From the NCBI GenBank assembly GCA_012064385.1, contig QRDG01000062.1, forward strand, positions 1,162,079 to 1,226,078: 64,000 nucleotides of DNA, given 5' to 3'. Position 1 is the first letter of the stretch, and every line of letters starts with the position of its first letter. Positions 35,501 to 46,528 of the stretch are shown here, in pieces. Below the pieces are notes generated by a model. That model was not told the origin of the DNA, ran no database searches, and worked only from the letters and a program-made list of their open reading frames with translations. The stretch is from Puccinellia tenuiflora (Eukaryota > Streptophyta > Magnoliopsida > Poales > Poaceae). The position numbers and the translations under genes are program-made.

Positions 35501-37766
35501 AGGCCGTAGTACTTACTTAATTTGATCTTGTGTCAGTTGCATATTTCTTCATGAAACATGCTTGGCAATGAGACCTAACTTTCCCTTATTGTTATGCTGT
35601 AGTTGCTAATGCTGGAGAAGCCTTTGCCGAACAGCTTGATGCATCACACCAGAATGATTGTCCCTGGAGAGGGAATAGCTGTGCTGATAGCCTAGTGCAG
35701 CTCCACTTTACCCCATCAGCTCTTCTTGGTGGGTTTAAAGATCGCTGTGAGGGGCTGCTGCAATTTATATCTCTCCCTATTATTGCCTCTTCTGCAATAG
35801 AGAGTATGAAGCTCACTAGGAGTCATCAGATTGAGCATGTATTATCCCAATCAATTGCGATTCTGTGTGGGGAGCTGGGTTACAAAAAAGACGGTACAAC
35901 AGGAATTGATGTCAATCATCAAGATGAGACCTGCAGCTACTCTCAAGTATATCTCTTTTTATTCATATGTTCTTCCTGATGCCCTTTTGTTGCTACTATA
36001 GTCGCAGAACTTTTATCTTTACTTAATCTAGGTCACTTCCATCTAATATATCTAGGCGCAGAAGCTTATTAGCCTTTGTGGATGGGAACCTAGATGGCTT
36101 CCAAATGTACAAGACTGGGAAGAAAATTCAACCCACTCTGCAAAAATTGCAGCCTCAGCTGAACCAGACAAATCTTCCCGCTTTCCTGAGCATCAGCAAA
36201 ATTCATATTCCACGTCAGTCAAGAAAGACAAGGGGAAAGGCAAACTACATGTCAAAGATTCTGGATGCAGCATGAGATCACCTTTGCTGGATTGCAGCTT
36301 ATGTGGGGCTACAGTGAGAGTCTGGGATTTTACATCTGTGCCACGTCCTTCTCATCTTACTCTTGGTAACATCGATGCACCTGATGAAGGGACGAAACCT
36401 CTGTTAGCACGTGGAATTAGTGCTACTAGTGGGATCAATGGATGGGTTGCAGAAGGAACAGATAAAAATAATGTTGAAGGACGTGATGAAGCATGTACTG
36501 ATGAGGGAAAATCAATGTCAAATGCTCAGGTTGACCTAAATCTGACAATGGCAGGGGGATTGCCACCAACCCATTCTGGGATGCTCTCAGGGCTTGGAAA
36601 TTTCAATAACGGAGGAATGGGAATAGATCTGATGATTGGTCAACCTTCTGGAAGCGAGGCTGGTGGCTATGCAGCCTCATTTGAATCTCGTGGTCCCAGC
36701 TCGAGGAAGCGTAATATGGAGGAAGGTGGGAGCACGGCTGATAAGCCAATAGACAGGCTTCAGCCTGCTGATAGTGTAGAGGGAACCGTCATTGACCGCG
36801 ACGGTGATGAAGTTGATGATGCTGCACAAAATTCAGATCTTCGGAGCAAAAGACATCGTGGCTTTAATCTTTTTGATGTCCAACCCCCATCTTCTTATGG
36901 AGCTGGTCCCAGCCGAAATTTTAGTTTTGAGCTGGATATAGATGTTAATAGAGTTCAGCCATCTAAAGCTGAGGGTCCATCTGCCCTTCGCAACTCATCT
37001 GCTAGAGACTCCATGAGGGCATCCTCTGTTATTGCAATGAATATTGTTCATGGTGCGGAGGAAAATTCAATGGAGAGTGTTCAATTCGTTCCATGTGATG
37101 GTGATGATGTTGATAAGCCTTCAAGTGCACTCAGGAGTGGTGGAATGAGCGACACATTGGATCTCAACTATAGCAACCAAGCACAGGAGAGCAGTTTCGT
37201 GCAGCCTGCTGCTGACAGTAACACAAGAGATGTAGGAGGAAGTAGTATGAATGGAGGAGAAGAAGTCCTCAATGCAGATACAGCTCCCATTTTGGCTAGG
37301 GATCAACTTAGCTTGGGAGTTAGCGGAGGGAGTGTTGGAATGGGTGCTAGTCATGAAGCTGAAATTCATGGAGTCGAGGTTTCTGAACATAAAACTGAGA
37401 GTGTTGTCGCAGATGTAGAACCAGTTCCTGAGCTTATTGAAACCATGGGGCATACTGGTGAGTCAGCCCCTGGACCTGGAATGATGGATGAGTTTGTCCC
37501 TGAAGATGTTGGTCGAGAAGAGCCTCAGGGTGATAGCCACGATATGGCCTCTAGGTTGGTGGGCAGAGTTGACAGTGGTTCAACTAAAGCTGATTCTGTT
37601 GAGAGTGCAGAGAAGATAAGCCATGCCAGAGGCCAAGAGAGTAACCTACAACATTCTCTTTCTTGCAATGCCAGAGTTTATTCTGGCATCGATCTATCTA
37701 AAGACGAAGTGACTCAGACTGGTAAAATGCTGACTAAGGATGAGTATGATCCAGGAAATGATCTTG
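32581..37766 (+). CDS. C3HC zinc-finger protein (NIPA/ZC3HC1 family), five exons visible, 3' end in assembly gap
   Basis: Exons: 32581-32669, 33541-33790, 34660-34783, 35603-35946 and 36056-37766, all with GT-AG introns and compatible phases, giving about 839 codons before the gap. Residues 1-90 are a Ser/Pro/Ala-rich leader. A CRPWERGDLLHRLATFKPSTW motif sits just before the C3HC (BIR-like) zinc finger, which has Cys135-X2-Cys138 and His170-X3-Cys174 (CPWR). A second BIR-like part starts at LCGWEPRWLP and continues with Cys349-X2-Cys352 (LLDCSLCGATVRVWDF). A long acidic, low-complexity linker follows. In animals this family is ZC3HC1/NIPA, a nuclear-envelope/nuclear-basket protein; plant members are nuclear by inference. 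The last conserved His/Cys pair of the second domain is expected in exons now inside the N run. Exon 5 has two in-frame acceptors 6 bases apart (36056 or 36062). Confidence 0.85.
35158..35314. mobile_element. Stowaway-type MITE in intron 3
   Basis: 157 bp with inverted ends CACCGTCCGTATCATAATAT and GATACGGAGGGAG, flanked by TA (35156-35157 and 35315-35316). The internal arms match too (TAAGATGTTTTAGATATT, GCGGACTACATACG). This is a typical Tc1/Mariner MITE of grass introns. Confidence 0.9.
35317..35436. mobile_element. Second MITE-like element next to the Stowaway, intron 3
   Basis: The GGAGCTTTTGATTTTGGC side and the CCAAACAGGGCCTC side, with internal inverted GGCTTTTGGCTTAT and ATAAGCC/CCAAAAGCCAG stretches, suggest a small inverted-repeat element. 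The GGCCCTGTTTGG end resembles Tourist or hAT MITEs. Ends and target duplication are not certain. Confidence 0.45.
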
Positions 37767-38022
37767 GTAATTCAGCATCTAACTATTTTCCACGCCTTCT
37801 TGGTGCTCATGTTACATATGCCTGCTTTTGTTGGTCTGTATTAATCAAATCTTATATGAGGTGCTTCTGAACTGAAAAGTTTACATTAGGGCCATCGGTT
37901 TATCAAACAAAAAGATTCATCATCAATATGCAAGAAGTTGTTGACTTGACAGTTGACTCACTAGCAGTTTTGCATCCCATACTTACAATGAAATGGCTGC
38001 CAGGCCGTGATCCTATATAGGA
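37767..38022 (+). other. Start of intron 5 of the C3HC gene, up to the gap
   Basis: The coding frame runs on for 34 codons beyond the donor at 37767 (TTG|GTAATT) and stops at 37868-37870, but that extension shows no family similarity. I read it as intron, continuing into the N run. Confidence 0.6.
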
Positions 38023-38816
38023 NNNNNNNNNNNNNNNNNNNNNNNNNNNNNNNNNNNNNNNNNNNNNNNNNNNNNNNNNNNNNNNNNNNNNNNNNNNNNN
38101 NNNNNNNNNNNNNNNNNNNNNNNNNNNNNNNNNNNNNNNNNNNNNNNNNNNNNNNNNNNNNNNNNNNNNNNNNNNNNNNNNNNNNNNNNNNNNNNNNNNN
38201 NNNNNNNNNNNNNNNNNNNNNNNNNNNNNNNNNNNNNNNNNNNNNNNNNNNNNNNNNNNNNNNNNNNNNNNNNNNNNNNNNNNNNNNNNNNNNNNNNNNN
38301 NNNNNNNNNNNNNNNNNNNNNNNNNNNNNNNNNNNNNNNNNNNNNNNNNNNNNNNNNNNNNNNNNNNNNNNNNNNNNNNNNNNNNNNNNNNNNNNNNNNN
38401 NNNNNNNNNNNNNNNNNNNNNNNNNNNNNNNNNNNNNNNNNNNNNNNNNNNNNNNNNNNNNNNNNNNNNNNNNNNNNNNNNNNNNNNNNNNNNNNNNNNN
38501 NNNNNNNNNNNNNNNNNNNNNNNNNNNNNNNNNNNNNNNNNNNNNNNNNNNNNNNNNNNNNNNNNNNNNNNNNNNNNNNNNNNNNNNNNNNNNNNNNNNN
38601 NNNNNNNNNNNNNNNNNNNNNNNNNNNNNNNNNNNNNNNNNNNNNNNNNNNNNNNNNNNNNNNNNNNNNNNNNNNNNNNNNNNNNNNNNNNNNNNNNNNN
38701 NNNNNNNNNNNNNNNNNNNNNNNNNNNNNNNNNNNNNNNNNNNNNNNNNNNNNNNNNNNNNNNNNNNNNNNNNNNNNNNNNNNNNNNNNNNNNNNNNNNN
38801 NNNNNNNNNNNNNNNN
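38023..38816. other. Assembly gap (794 N)
   Basis: Unknown sequence. It probably contains the last exon or exons of the C3HC gene. Open frames drawn across it are meaningless. Confidence 0.99.
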
Positions 38817-39299
38817 AATCCAGTTCTTTTGGGCTTCCGCGGTAATGCTTATCGTTTGAGTTGTATGATGAAAAGTCCGTCATGCCCTTATAATAGATTA
38901 ATGTTCTAACTTAACAAATTTTGAGTTTATTTATGCTGTTTTCGCATGTATGATCACAATTAATAGCTTAATAGTGTATGTTTGATACAATTTCACACAA
39001 AAATAAATAAAGACAACAACCACTAGAAATATGATTTCAAACGGGATGGGAATGGGATGTATGTTTCCACCAAGACTACTAATCCACCGGTCCCGCTGTC
39101 CCACATTTCACTTATCCCGCAAACTAAAAGAATAGAGGGATATTACGGGATATCCCAGCTGTCCCACCAAAATCCCACCTCTCCCGTGCTTGCTGTACAT
39201 CCCCGAAACTTGAATCAACGAGTTAGCTAAAGCAACAAATCGATTGAATCAACCAGCTAGCTACAGTCGCGTTCTCCACGGCTCGCTCCAGCGCGTGCT
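38817..39299. other. Region between the gap and element C
   Basis: AT-rich sequence that could include the 3' UTR or flank of the C3HC gene. A CCC-rich part lies at about 39090-39190 (GTCCCGCTGTCCCAC, ATATCCCAGCTGTCCCACC). No gene is recognised. Confidence 0.35.
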
Positions 39300-39403
39300 T
39301 GATAACCCACAAGTATAGGGGATCGCAACAGTCTTCGAGGGAAGTAAAACCCAAATTTATTGATTCGACACAAGGGGAGACAAAGAATACTTATAAGTCT
39401 TAA

Positions 39404-40284
39404 GAACATGTCTAACAGACCCCCTATTTTTCTGCCCCTTATAACGCGAGTAGAGTGCCCTGTATTCACTTTCCAACGGCCGAAAACTCGTCCGAGCTAG
39501 CAGACCCCGTATCCCCACCCCGTAAAACAGAATATTCCAGCGTTGAGCATATCCATGTAGGTTGTAGTGGGCTCATCGTCGAGCACCTGGCGGGCGTCGG
39601 CGACGGGTGGCGTCGGCGCGGGCGGAACGGCAGCAGCAGCAGGTAGTGTGGCGGCCTTGGACGGTGGGGCGGCGAGGCCGACGCGGGTGGTTGGCTTCTT
39701 CGCCTTCGGCGGGGCACCCCTCGGCCCCAACGCCTTCGTCTTCACCCGGCCTCCTTTCGCGGCTGCCGCAGGGGTCGCAGCCGGCGCAGCACCGGCCGCA
39801 GCGCCTTTGAAGAAGACCTTCGGGATCCGCTTCCTCTTCGATGGGATGGTGGCGGAGATAATGGCCGCGACGTCGCCGTTGCTCGGCTGATCCTCCACGA
39901 CGCCGACGGGGACATTCACCACCCCTGACGACGGTGGTGCATCGCCGGTGGTCGGAGGGGCTTGCGGAAGGTCCATTCCGGCGAGATCGGGCCGCGTGGT
40001 GGCCGGGGAGGGCGGGGCGGAGGAGATCGGGCGGCGGCGGCGGCGGTTGGGCTCGCTGAATCGCTTCGCGCGCAGTGGAGGGGAGGAAGAGGGGTTGGGC
40101 CTGTATTCCGCGCCTCACCCCGCACAAGTAGGGGGCGACTCGTCGCCCCGTAACGAAACTTGTAAAAATCCGTCCGGGGTGCCCGATTTAGGGGGTCTGT
40201 TAGACGGCCGGGTAGAGCCCAACCCCGTATATCGGCAGTTATTTTACGGGGTTGGGCCTTTTGAGGGGTCTGTTAGACTTCCTC
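39404..40284 (-). mobile_element. PIF/Harbinger-type element (deletion derivative) with 3-bp TSD
   Basis: Ends GAACATGTCTAACAGACCCC and, reverse-complemented, GAGGAAGTCTAACAGACCCC form TIRs. The flanking TAA (39401-39403 and 40285-40287) is the Harbinger-type target duplication. Comparison with the uninterrupted LTR of the same element at 46629-46640 shows the empty site (AGTCTTAACAACTG). It carries the start of an ORF1-like gene but no transposase. Confidence 0.9.
39497..39976 (-). pseudogene. N-terminal fragment of a Harbinger ORF1-like protein
   Basis: A 159-residue frame starts at an ATG (39976) just inside the element end. It is rich in Ala and Pro, with a lysine-rich IPSKRKRIPKVFFKG motif, a KAKKPTTRVGL motif and ending TYMDMLNAGIF. 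This is the composition of the N-terminal region of grass Harbinger ORF1 (Myb/trihelix) proteins as I know them. The DNA-binding tri-helix that should follow MDMLN is missing: the frame runs directly into element-end sequence, showing an internal deletion. It would not help transposition. The assignment rests on recognition of motifs, not on an alignment. Confidence 0.55.
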
Positions 40285-41723
40285 TAACAACTGAGTTGTC
40301 AATTCAGCTGCACCTGGAAAAGCACTAGTAACAGGGGTGATGTGAAAGCAGCAGTAATATGAGAGCAGCAGCAATAGTAACACAGTAGCAGTAGCAGTGA
40401 GACAGAGGCAATGACACCAGAAAATAGTTGATACTACTTCTAATGGCATGTAGGACAAAGCAAGTATTTGATGATGAAAGATGGACCGGGGTTCTCAGCT
40501 ATCTACACTAGTGGCAACTCTCCAAAATAAATAACAGGTGTTGGGTGAACAAATTACAGCTGGGCAATTGACAGAATAGAGAAAGCATAACAATGCATAT
40601 ACATTGCATGATACAAAGGATGATGATCACTATGAGATGAGTTTGGGCATTACGACAAAGTACACAGACCGCTATTCTAAGCATGCATCTGTGCCTAAAT
40701 AATCCACCTTTGGGATAACATCCGTAAAATCCCTCCAGTATTAAGTTGCAAGCAACAGACAATTGCATTAAGAATTGTGCATAAAGTTTAACCCCTAGTA
40801 GCAACAGCACCTCTATAACCTTAGAGATTTCTGTCACTGCCCCAGATTCAACAGAGAGCTGAACCCACTATCTAGCATAAATACTCCCTCTTGGAGTTAA
40901 AAGCATGAACTTGGCCAGAGTCTACCCTAGTAACGGAGAGCATGCAAGATCACAAATAACATAGACATGATAATATCAATAACCAACATCACAAGGTACT
41001 TCTCCAATCATCGGATCCCAGCAAACACAACATGTAGCATTACATAAGATGAATCTCAATCATGTAGAGCAGCTCATGAGACTATTGTATTGGAGTACAA
41101 GGAAGAGAGAGTGCCATCTAGCTACAGCCAAGAACCCGTAGTCCATGGGGGAACTACTCACAAACCATCATGGAGTCGAAGTGGAGGCGGTGGAGTCGAT
41201 GGAGATGGCTCCGGGGGTCAATCCCCGTCCCGGCAGGGTGCCGGAGCAGGAACTTCTGACCCCCGAAACTTGTCGGCGATGGCGGCGGCGCTGCGGATGT
41301 TTCTGTTGAATATGGTGGCTCGTCTTAGGGTTGTCGCGTCGGGGGGTATATATAGGCGAAAGGGCGGCGTCGGAGGGCTCCCGAGGGCCCCACACCACCT
41401 GGTGGCGCGCCAGGGGGTGGGCCCGCGCCACCATGTGGTGTGGGAGGCCCACAGCCCTCCAGGTCCTCTCCTTCGGGCTCCGAGTAGTCCTCTGAATTTT
41501 AAGACTGCTGCTTTTTGTCCCGTCTGATTCCGAGAATATTTTCTTAAGTACTTTTCTGAAACGGAAAAACAGCAGAAAACAGGAATTGGCACTGTGGCAT
41601 CTTGTTAATAGGTTAGTTCCAGAAAATGCATAAAAATGATATAAAGTGTAAACAAAACATGTAGCAATTGGTATAAAACAAGCATGGATCATAAGAAATT
41701 ATAGATACGTTGGAGACGTATCA

Positions 41724-44700
41724 GCATCCCCAAGCTTAGTTCTACTCGTCCTCGAGTAGGTAAAACGATAACAACAAATAATTTCTTAGGAGACATGCCA
41801 ACACATAATCTTGATCAAATAACATTGTAAAGCATATGTCATGAATGAAGTGATACAAGGCAATGGTCTATAACTTGCTAACAAGTAGACAATGAGAAAA
41901 CTCTGAATCATATAAGCAAAGCTTTTCACAAATTGTACTTTCAAGACTAGCATAAAAAAGGTTAAGCATAAGAGTTCACTCATAAAGCAATAATTTCTTG
42001 GCAAAAGAATTGAAGCAACACAAAGGAAGATTTAAGTTTCAGCAGTGCTTTCAACTTTCAACTTGTATATCTCATGGATAATTGTCAACATAAAGTAATA
42101 CAACAAGTGCAATAAGTAAGCATGTAAGAGTTGTTGCACTCAAAGTTAACACAAGTGTTTGCTTCTAAGATAGAGAGGAATAGGAAAACTGACTCAACAA
42201 TAAGTAAAAGAAAGGCCCTTCGCAGAGAGAAGCAGGGATTAATCATGTGCTAGAGCTTTTTGTTTTTATGAAACAGAAGTAAAATGATTTTGAGAGGTGC
42301 ATGCTTTTGTCAACAAGTCCATAGCAAAAAGAATTCATTAGTCCCCTAGTTAGGCAAGGCTTTTAGACTTGTGAGAGCAGCTGGTTCTTAGAAGAGCGAG
42401 TGCGCTCCTCTTTCTCCTTGGTTTCACCACTGTCCAATGTTTGGGCTGATTTCTCAGTTATGCATTGCGCGGAGGAGAATTGTGAGTTGTATTTATATTT
42501 TTGCTTAAGCTGCTCTCGGGTTGATTCAAGTGAAGACGTAATCCATCAACACCGGGTGAAAAGGAAGGGAATGACCTTGCTCAACATCAGATATAACGAA
42601 CTTTCTACCACTTCTTTATGAGCTTAAAAACAGAGGCACAAAAGGAATATTTTGAATGTTTAAAGATAGCACATGACAAATTTACTTGGAATGGTAGGAA
42701 ATACCATGCATAGGTAGGTATGGTGGACACAAATGGCAAGGATTTTGGCTCAAGGGATTTGGATGCACAAGCGAACCATACGCTTAGTACGAGGTTTGGG
42801 CTAGCAAAGGTTGTTTGAAGCTAACACAAGGTATAAATTTGAAACAGCAAGACTTACATGAAAACATAAAGCAAGCATTGTAAAACTCTACACTGTCTCC
42901 CTTGTCGCTCAAAGACTTTTACCAGAAAATATCTAGACTTAAGAGATATCAAATCATGCAAACCAAATCTCAGTAGCTCTACAGTAGTTCTTCATTACTC
43001 AACTTTAACCACATGATGCAAAAGCTTAAACATGACATACTTGAGAGCTCAAAACAATTGCCAAACATCAAATTAAACAAGACAATGATCTACAGATGTG
43101 CCCTTTTAATATACCATCTACCACATGCATAGCATTTTCTGTAACCAAGCATTAACCAAACAACTCTCCAAACAAATATAAGTGAAGCAAGAGAGTACTT
43201 TCTATAAAAGAACTAATAGCTCTGAACAAGAGATACATGAAAACCAAGAGCTAGAAGCTAAACAGTAGCTAACTAAGAATACTCAACAAATATAAGTGAA
43301 GAACATGAGTATTCAAATGAAAAAGCGGAGCGTGTCTCTCTCCCACACAAGAATGCTAGGATCCAATTTATTAAGAAAACTAAACACACAAATAAAAACA
43401 AACAGACGCTCCAAGCAAAATACATAAGATGTGGAAGAATAAAAATATAGTATCACTAGAGATAACCTGATAGTTTTGTCGATGAAGAAGGGGATGCCTT
43501 GGGCATCCCCAAGCTTAGATGCTTGAGTCTTCTTGAATTTGCTGGGGTGACCCATGGGGGCATCCCCAAGCTTAGGCTTTTCACTCTTCTTGATCTCATC
43601 ATATCATCCCTCTTGCTTACTTGAAAACTTCCGCCACATCAAACTCAAAGTAATTCTCATTAGAGGGTTAGTGCATAAATCAAAAATTCACAAGTTCTAC
43701 TGTGACACAATCATAAAAATACATTATAACATTAGCTACAGCCACTGATGTTCAAAGGAGCAAAAAGATCCAATCAAACATAGCAAAAGAAGCAATGCAA
43801 AATAAAAGGCAGAATCTGTCAAAAACAGAACAGTCTGTAAAGACGAATTTTTTCGAGGCACTAGAGTTGCTCAAATCGAAAATCACTGAACTAGAGAAAG
43901 TTGCACACATATATGAGGATTCAGCACAAAAATATCAAAGCATTCGCTGCTTCTGGAATAAATGACGAATTTAACGGTGACAGACAGAAATCTGTTTCCT
44001 GTGCAGAAATCCAAATCTAGCAAAAACTTTCTACTAGAGACCTTACTTGGCACAACATTTCAAGAAAATAAAGATACAAAGAAGTTGCTACAGAAGTAAA
44101 CAAACTTCTTGACTCAAATAAAAGCAAAAATACTGAAAATAAAACGATGGGTTGCCTCCCATAAGCGCTTTTCTTTAAAGCCTTTTAGCTAGGCTTACTT
44201 ACCTGCTATCAAGATGGTTGGAGTGAGGTGGCTTGGCATCCCCAAGTTTGAATTCTTGCACTTACTTGATATATGTAGGGTGATCTTAGGGGTAACATCC
44301 CCAAGCTTGAATGGTTGTCCCTCTTGATCTTTATTTATCTCCCTCACTCTTCCACTTGTAAGTTCTCTTCACACACAACTCATAAAACTTGATTAGAGGG
44401 GTTAGTGTCTCCATAAATTAAATCCTCATAAGTACAGCAAAGACATATCATGAATTGATTCTAAACATTAGCTACTGTTACTTATGATTGTGAATTGCCC
44501 TTTGATCAATTGATCCACACAAAACACAAGTAAAGAGAGTAATGCAAAATAAAGACAGAATCTGCCAAAAACTGAACAGCCCACAAAGAGTGAATTGTTA
44601 GAGGCACTTACCTTGCTCAAATCAGAAAACTTTAAACTAATGAATTGTGTGTTAATATCTGAAGAATGCTTTCATCAAGTTTCAGGTCAAAATTCCTTTT

Positions 44701-45043
44701 CTGTGATTTTTAACAGTGAAGCATAGGAATCTGTTTTCTGGACAGCAAATCACTATTGTTCAATCAACCACTCTTTTTATGGTGTTTTAGCTTTTGGGAA
44801 AAGTTTTAATGATAGAGACTTTGCAATGGTTCCATTGGCATGAACAACACATGTTCAAGGTCGACCCCAACTTCTCCATTACTCATCTTTCTCATTTACT
44901 CTCCCAAATTTTAAAGTGAAAATCTCAAGTTGATTGTTAGTAAACAGCAGGCAAGGTTATTCAAAGTTATCAAGATATAAAGGTGTGCTCAAACTGAATG
45001 GGGAGTTTAAAGCATGAGGATCACACCACAAAGCAATAAACCA
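41724..45043 (-). mobile_element. Element C internal non-coding region
   Basis: Begins at the 3' LTR with polypurine-like TAAGCTTGGGGATGC (minus). It carries further sense copies of that motif near 43503, 43563, 44238 and 44300. It also has two copies of a block containing CAGAATCTGTCAAAAAC or CAGAATCTGCCAAAAAC (43811 and 44559), so part of it is duplicated. It shares long stretches with element D (for example GTAAAGACGAATTTTTTCG). No credible ORF. Confidence 0.65.
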
Positions 45044-46219
45044 TTAACTTTTAAGTCTAACTCTTTTCCTATGCATAGGCATTTTATATAAGAAAGAATC
45101 ACAATAGATAGATATTTCACCATGCATATTAAAAGTAGTAACTTGCAGCAAATAGAGAGGTGTATTAGCACCATGAAAGCTTCTACAACCATATTTTCCT
45201 CTCTCATAATAATTTTCAGTAGCATCATGAATAAACTCAACAATATAACCATCACATAAAGCATCCTTTTCATGATCTACAAGCACATAATTTTTATCAA
45301 GCTCAAAAATAGTGGGATTAAAACTTTCAAACCCACTTTTAACCATTTTAGTAGTATGATTAATATTATCAAGTAACATAGGACCATCATCTAGAGCTTT
45401 ATCATAAACATTTTCCAAGCAAAACTCTTTAGTACCATGCATTTCGAAGTTAGGCACAAATAAAGGATTATCATAGGACTTATCAAAATAGCATGGATTA
45501 TCATATATAACAGTAGCATAATTATTCTCACAAGTTTTACTCATAGGGACTATTTCAAGAGAATCCATAGGAACATAACATTCATCCTCCTTTGATAAGG
45601 ATGGAGGACAATCAAATAGTGTAAGAGACAAAGAGTTACTCTCATTAGAAGGTAGGCATGGGTAGCTAATCCATTCTTCCTCCTTTTGTTCATCACTCTC
45701 CTTCTCTTTTTCATCTAATGAGCTTTCCGGTTCAGCAATTTCTTCTTCCACAGGTTCCTGCAAATTGTGAGTGCACATTTGTGCATGCATGAGTCTCTCT
45801 TTATAATCAATGATATAATGATTATTGTTGAAATATTCTAGACAATGATCAAGAATAGAAGAGATATAATCTTTAAGGTCCTTACAAGCAATACAAGTTT
45901 CATAATTTTTAGTCATGAAGGATTCTATTTCAGAAGCTCCCATAAATATAACAAATTGCTCTACTTCTTCAGCTCCCAGATAAGCATAGTTATAACAATG
46001 ATAGCTCATAATTATAGCTTCTTTACTAAAGCCACATTGAAATTTAAGATGTTTAGTATCCTGTCTAGAGCAACAATTTATATCATGGCGTTTAAGCAAA
46101 AATTTAGCAATTTGATTCAACTTTTGTATCACGCCTCTCATGACTTGTCCCTTTCTTGATTCTTTGTACTTCATATATAGTTCTTTAGCTTCCATAAATG
46201 TTCTATCATTTTCCTCCAT
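45044..46219 (-). CDS. Accessory polyprotein of element C (degenerate zinc knuckle, conserved C-terminal module)
   Basis: An intact 391-residue ORF from an ATG at 46219, about 280 bases inside the primer site. The first quarter is a charged helical region (MEENDRTFMEAKELYMKY). A Cys/His cluster NCCSRQDTKHLKFQC resembles a damaged form of the zinc knuckle CELCNEEGHFKFQC of element F. The centre is acidic and Ser-rich. The C-terminal module DALCDGYIVEFIHDATENYYERGK...YKMPMHRKRVRLKS is shared with F and, in part, G. No gag core, protease, reverse transcriptase or integrase is present. Being the only long ORF of a young-looking element, it may be maintained for a purpose such as RNA binding through the basic tail, but that is inference. 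I know of no named Pfam domain for the C-terminal module. Confidence 0.65.
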   Translation of the reverse strand: MEENDRTFMEAKELYMKYKESRKGQVMRGVIQKLNQIAKFLLKRHDINCCSRQDTKHLKFQCGFSKEAIIMSYHCYNYAYLGAEEVEQFVIFMGASEIESFMTKNYETCIACKDLKDYISSILDHCLEYFNNNHYIIDYKERLMHAQMCTHNLQEPVEEEIAEPESSLDEKEKESDEQKEEEWISYPCLPSNESNSLSLTLFDCPPSLSKEDECYVPMDSLEIVPMSKTCENNYATVIYDNPCYFDKSYDNPLFVPNFEMHGTKEFCLENVYDKALDDGPMLLDNINHTTKMVKSGFESFNPTIFELDKNYVLVDHEKDALCDGYIVEFIHDATENYYERGKYGCRSFHGANTPLYLLQVTTFNMHGEISIYCDSFLYKMPMHRKRVRLKS

Positions 46220-46499
46220 AACAATAAAAATTTTAGATTTTCGGTTTTCAAATTTTTATGGGTTTTTGGGTATATGAGAAAAATAAAACAAGACAAAAAC
46301 AAGCTAGACAAAAGTAAACTAAGCAAAATAACACTAGACAGAAATAAACTAAGCACAAATAAGCTAGACAAAAGTAAACTAAAGACTACACTAATTTTTT
46401 TGTGTTTTTGATATAAGAAAGCAAACAAGACAAAATAAAATAAAAGCAGAGAGAGAGGTAAAGTGTACTCCCCAGGTGAACTTATGAGTAGAGCTATGC

Positions 46500-46517
46500 T
46501 CCCCGGCAACGGCGCCA
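46500..46517 (-). other. Primer-binding site of element C (tRNA-Asp)
   Basis: TGGCGCCGTTGCCGGGGA on the minus strand, 11 bases inside the 5' LTR. Confidence 0.9.
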
Positions 46518-46528
46518 GAAAATAGTCT

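Larger units (their letters stand above)
39300..41723 (-). repeat. 3' LTR of element C, with Harbinger insertion
   Basis: TGATAACCCACAAG to ACGTATCA. About 1.54 kb once the Harbinger-type insertion (39404-40284) and its TAA duplication are removed. Minus-strand tip hairpin at 41704-41722; TATA-like GTATATATAGG (41346-41356); perfect-armed GC-rich inverted repeat CCACACCAC...GTGGTGTGG (about 41389-41444). Confidence 0.85.

Noticed and set aside
36272..37870. A separate gene starting at the ATG at 36272
   Set aside because: That ATG is in frame inside exon 5 of the C3HC gene; upstream exons 1-4 join in phase and hold the zinc finger. The last 34 codons lie beyond a donor site.
37903..38909. 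Long open frames on both strands across the N run
   Set aside because: They are created by unknown bases and carry no information.
45007..45273. 88-codon minus-strand hydrophobic ORF overlapping the end of the element C ORF
   Set aside because: It is an alternate frame over the conserved C-terminal module; similar shadows occur in F and G because the DNA is similar.
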